This document shows positions 62,026-64,000 of a DNA stretch of 64,000 nt, piece after piece. This DNA comes from Brevibacterium sp. 'Marine'. GTDB lineage: Bacteria; Actinomycetota; Actinomycetes; Actinomycetales; Brevibacteriaceae. The stretch spans positions 1,612,001-1,676,000 of the forward strand of contig NZ_CP051626.1 in NCBI RefSeq assembly GCF_012844365.1, written 5' to 3'. The translations under genes were made by a program, and so were the position numbers. The number at the start of each line of letters is the position of its first letter. The first letter of the stretch is position 1. The notes beneath the pieces are model-generated. The model was not told where the DNA came from and ran no database searches. It was given only the letters and a program-made list of their open reading frames with translations.

Positions 62026-62400
62026 ATGTCAGGGTCGATTGTGATTCGCAGCTCGATCGGTGCTCTTGCTTGCGCGATGTTGTCGTTAGCGGGAGTTGCA
62101 GCAGTCGCGCCGCAGGCGCAGGCATTCGATATCTGCACTACATTCGATACCGCCTATCGATATCCGATCAAATATGGTGAGCGCGATGATCCGCCGGAGC
62201 TTCGGGGTGTTGCTCAGGCACAATGCTATCTGCTGGATCTTGGATATGAGGGCATTGATGTTACTGGGAAGTTTGATAGATCGACCTTGAGTGCAGTCAA
62301 GGACTGGCAGAAGCGCCACCCCTGGATCGGTCGCACGGACGGTGAAGTCGATAGCAAGACATGGGCGTCGTTCCAGGCCGCTGCCTCGCGGGTGATCTGA
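62026..62400 (+). CDS. Small secreted peptidoglycan-binding protein
   Basis: A 124-residue protein from ATG 62026 (GGAGGGA upstream). A signal peptide (about residues 1-33, ending APQAQA) is followed by a PG_binding_1-like domain: LRGVAQAQCYLLDLGYEGIDVTGKFDRSTLSAVKDWQKRH. Two cysteines remain in the mature part and could form a disulfide. No catalytic domain is attached. Codon use is less GC-rich than in neighbours (for example ATATGG, GGAAGTTTGATAG runs), hinting at recent transfer. Confidence 0.85.
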   Translation: MSGSIVIRSSIGALACAMLSLAGVAAVAPQAQAFDICTTFDTAYRYPIKYGERDDPPELRGVAQAQCYLLDLGYEGIDVTGKFDRSTLSAVKDWQKRHPWIGRTDGEVDSKTWASFQAAASRVI

Positions 62401-62588
62401 ACGTAACTGAGCGCGTAATGGACGTCGGGAACCGCTTACTGCGGCCAGGTGACAGGAGCGAACCGAGTCACTTCGGGGCCCGGGTGACATGCCGGGAGAA
62501 GGCGACGAGCGCGTCCAGCTTCCGGACCAGGCCCTTCGTTGAGAAGGTGCCTCAGACCTTCAATATGACGAAGACTCGGTGTTGCGAT

Positions 62589-63086
62589 TCAGCGTGTGAG
62601 TGCACCGGCAATGAAAGCCGCCTGTGCGACATGTTGGATCGCATCGTCGATGATCGAGACCATGCGGACGCCGCGGGTGACTACCGGTGTCCAGTTCTCG
62701 TCGATGATCTCGTCGAGATCGTCCTCGGTCAGTGTCCCCAAGTAGGTGGTGAACGCATTCAGTGTGGCTGCGAGATAGTCGACGAGCAGCTGCTGATCGG
62801 CGACACGGATCTCCGATGCCTGCTCCGGAGTATGTCCGAGGCCGAAGCCATCGCCGGCCTCGCCGAGGGCGAATCTGTCCCGGAAGTCCTCCCACTGTTC
62901 CTGCTGACCCGTGAGGTCGAAGAGTTGCACATCGATTTCGCGGCCGCTGTGCCACAGCAGCCAGGCGACGGAATTCGGATGCCCGCCGAGGTGGTCGTTG
63001 AGTTGTTCAGGGGAGAGGTCGGGCAGCGCCTGTGCCGCATGGAGGGGACGCTGGGACAGGTCGGTGAGAATGTCGATGCTGTTCAT
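62589..63086 (-). CDS. DinB-family protein (mycothiol transferase-like)
   Basis: A 165-residue four-helix protein from ATG 63086 (MNSIDILTDLSQRPLHAAQAL). HPNSVAWLLWHSGREIDVQLFDLTGQQ and SIIDDAIQHVAQAAFIAG hold the metal-binding histidines of the DinB/MST (DUF664) group, which includes mycothiol-dependent S-transferases. A role in detoxification with mycothiol fits the presence of mca. ATG 63095 and 63125 are in-frame alternatives. Confidence 0.82.
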   Translation of the reverse strand: MNSIDILTDLSQRPLHAAQALPDLSPEQLNDHLGGHPNSVAWLLWHSGREIDVQLFDLTGQQEQWEDFRDRFALGEAGDGFGLGHTPEQASEIRVADQQLLVDYLAATLNAFTTYLGTLTEDDLDEIIDENWTPVVTRGVRMVSIIDDAIQHVAQAAFIAGALTR

Positions 63087-63187
63087 GTCGCCCATTCTGC
63101 TCTTCGACACCGCTGCTGTCACCATCGCATCGAAGGCAGTCCGGCGGATACGATTGTCAGCAACGAATGAGGTCAGGAGAACCGGAT

Positions 63188-63373
63188 ATGAGTGATACCG
63201 AACCGGATCTGAGAAATGGTGATGTTTGTGTGGTCGAGGGCGGCACCCATAAGGGGAAATCGGGGACGGTCGCTGATCTGAAGACTAGCGCGACCGGTGC
63301 AGTGACGATCACAGTCATTCAAGCATCAGGTGAGAGGTTCAAGACTCTGGCGAAGAACATTCGGAGGGTCTGA
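63188..63373 (+). CDS. KOW-motif mini-protein
   Basis: A 61-residue protein from ATG 63188 (AGGAG upstream). NGDVCVVEGGTHKGKSGTVADLKTSATGAVTITV is a KOW motif like those of ribosomal protein L24 and NusG, and almost fills the protein; the tail FKTLAKNIRRV is basic. Free-standing KOW proteins may bind RNA or the ribosome. Not recognised beyond the motif. Confidence 0.75.
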   Translation: MSDTEPDLRNGDVCVVEGGTHKGKSGTVADLKTSATGAVTITVIQASGERFKTLAKNIRRV

Positions 63374-63414
63374 GCAGCGGAGAGTCAACGACCCGTGCCC
63401 GAGAGTTGATGCAA

Positions 63415-63858
63415 TCAGTCGAGACGGGGCCTGCGGCGGTTGCGTTTGATCTCCGACCGCCGCTGTTCGGACTTCACTCGCCGGCGGCGGGAATTGCGGG
63501 ACGGCTTCGTTGCGCGCCGCTGCACCGGCGGAGCCAACGCTTCACGCAGCAGCTGCGCCAGACGCAAGCGCGCATCCTGACGATTCTTCAGCTGCGACCG
63601 CTGCCTCTCCGAAGTCACGGTGACCACGGTGCCTGACAGGCGTGGCGCCAAACGAGAGAGCACCCGATCACGTTGAACCTCAGCGAGGAAGCTCGCCGCA
63701 GCCAGGTCGAGGCTCAGCTGCACTCGGGAATCAGAGGTGTTGACGTGTTGGCCGCCTGGACCGGACGACCGAGAGAACTGTTCGGACAGTTCGGATGCGG
63801 GGACGACCAGTCCGGCAGGAATCCCCGGACCGGCGGGAACACGCAGATCACCGTCCAT
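63415..63858 (-). CDS. arfB: ArfB-type peptidyl-tRNA hydrolase
   Basis: A 147-residue class-I release-factor-like protein from ATG 63858. The catalytic GGQ lies in SRSSGPGGQHVNTSDSRVQL, and the C-terminal tail is very basic (RRATKPSRNSRRRRVKSEQRRSEIKRNRRRPRLD), as needed to enter the empty mRNA channel of stalled ribosomes. It releases peptides from stalled 70S ribosomes. The ATG lies one base after the stop of the upstream gene, so the two are probably coupled. Confidence 0.93.
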   Translation of the reverse strand: MDGDLRVPAGPGIPAGLVVPASELSEQFSRSSGPGGQHVNTSDSRVQLSLDLAAASFLAEVQRDRVLSRLAPRLSGTVVTVTSERQRSQLKNRQDARLRLAQLLREALAPPVQRRATKPSRNSRRRRVKSEQRRSEIKRNRRRPRLD

Positions 63859-63859
63859 C

Positions 63860-64000
63860 TCAGCTCGGCTCCACTTCGCCTTCGCGATCGTCACCGGCGG
63901 AGTCTTCCTCGCGCAGTCTCGGCGTGATCTGCAGGTGCGGGCGGATTCCACGCTTGTCGGCGTAGAATTCGCGGATCCGATTCATGTCTGCGGCGATGTC
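63860..64000 (-). CDS. C-terminal end of an unrecognised gene (partial)
   Basis: The last 46 codons of a minus-strand gene running off the window, ending in TGA at 63862-63860. The visible part (MNRIREFYADKRGIRPHLQI, then an acidic tail ending GEVEPS) is too short to name. It lies directly upstream of arfB with one base between stop and start. Confidence 0.6.
   Translation of the reverse strand, partial: DIAADMNRIREFYADKRGIRPHLQITPRLREEDSAGDDREGEVEPS

Noticed and set aside
1-64000. tRNA, rRNA, riboswitch, prophage or intact insertion sequence
   Set aside because: I looked for cloverleaf-like ends with CCA, conserved rRNA blocks, known riboswitch cores, integrase and transposase motifs and saw none that I could support; a covariance-model scan would settle this.

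Overview
The window looks like chromosome from a high-GC mycothiol-producing actinobacterium, most plausibly Brevibacterium or a close Micrococcales relative. The evidence is gene content and order: the tail of LpqB followed by a ComF-type protein, long-form HPF and SecA; a WhiB1-like protein; a BldC-like regulator; mycothiol conjugate amidase (Mca); a 180-kDa type NAD-glutamate dehydrogenase; LpdA; PdtaS; and several leaderless or TAGACT/TAGCGT-type promoters. The genus is inference. I saw no tRNA, rRNA, CRISPR array, intact insertion sequence or prophage.

Region 1 (1-43.2 kb) is mostly conserved core. In order it holds lpqB(end)-comF-hpf, a YcaQ-like winged-helix protein, secA, an Rv3235-like/LysM pair, a BldC-like regulator, a SAF-domain protein with a CpaE/MinD-like ATPase, NAD-GDH, PdtaS, WhiB, a gamma-type carbonic anhydrase, LpdA, a DGPF/ECF42 sigma pair, a biotin-dependent carboxylase alpha subunit, Maf, an SGNH hydrolase, an AI-2E transporter, GreA, Mca, TrhA, a cis-prenyltransferase, a PIN-PhoH protein, FumC, a beta-carbonic anhydrase, GlpX, XseAB, IspH, RmuC and YchF. 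Convergent gene ends are often marked by long perfect inverted repeats.

Region 2 (43.2-57.8 kb) is accessory. It opens with a HigB/HigA toxin-antitoxin pair and about 360 non-coding bases. A dense redox cluster follows. A minus-strand operon carries a carboxymuconolactone-decarboxylase-like (CMD) protein, a zinc alcohol dehydrogenase, an MFS exporter, a cyclophilin-like protein, a truncated relative of it, and an SDR. Plus-strand operons carry a lipoprotein cupin, a lipoprotein with two CMD domains, an NAD(P)-binding protein, a quinone reductase, two aldo/keto reductases, a cytoplasmic cupin, a DUF2255 protein and a second SDR. Two MmyB-type regulators belong to the cluster. One is complete; the other has only the ligand-binding half. 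Five related imperfect palindromes (core TGSCAGGGNCWGSCA) sit in front of these transcription units and look like the operators of one regulon. This is my main candidate for an undescribed system: an electrophile- or quinone-responsive regulon with both cytoplasmic and membrane-anchored enzymes.

Region 3 (57.8-64 kb) is mixed: a RibD-type reductase, YtoQ, an unrecognised protein, an alpha/beta hydrolase coupled to two GNAT acetyltransferases, a small secreted peptidoglycan-binding protein in an AT-richer patch, a DinB-type protein, a KOW mini-protein, an ArfB-type release factor and one cut-off gene.
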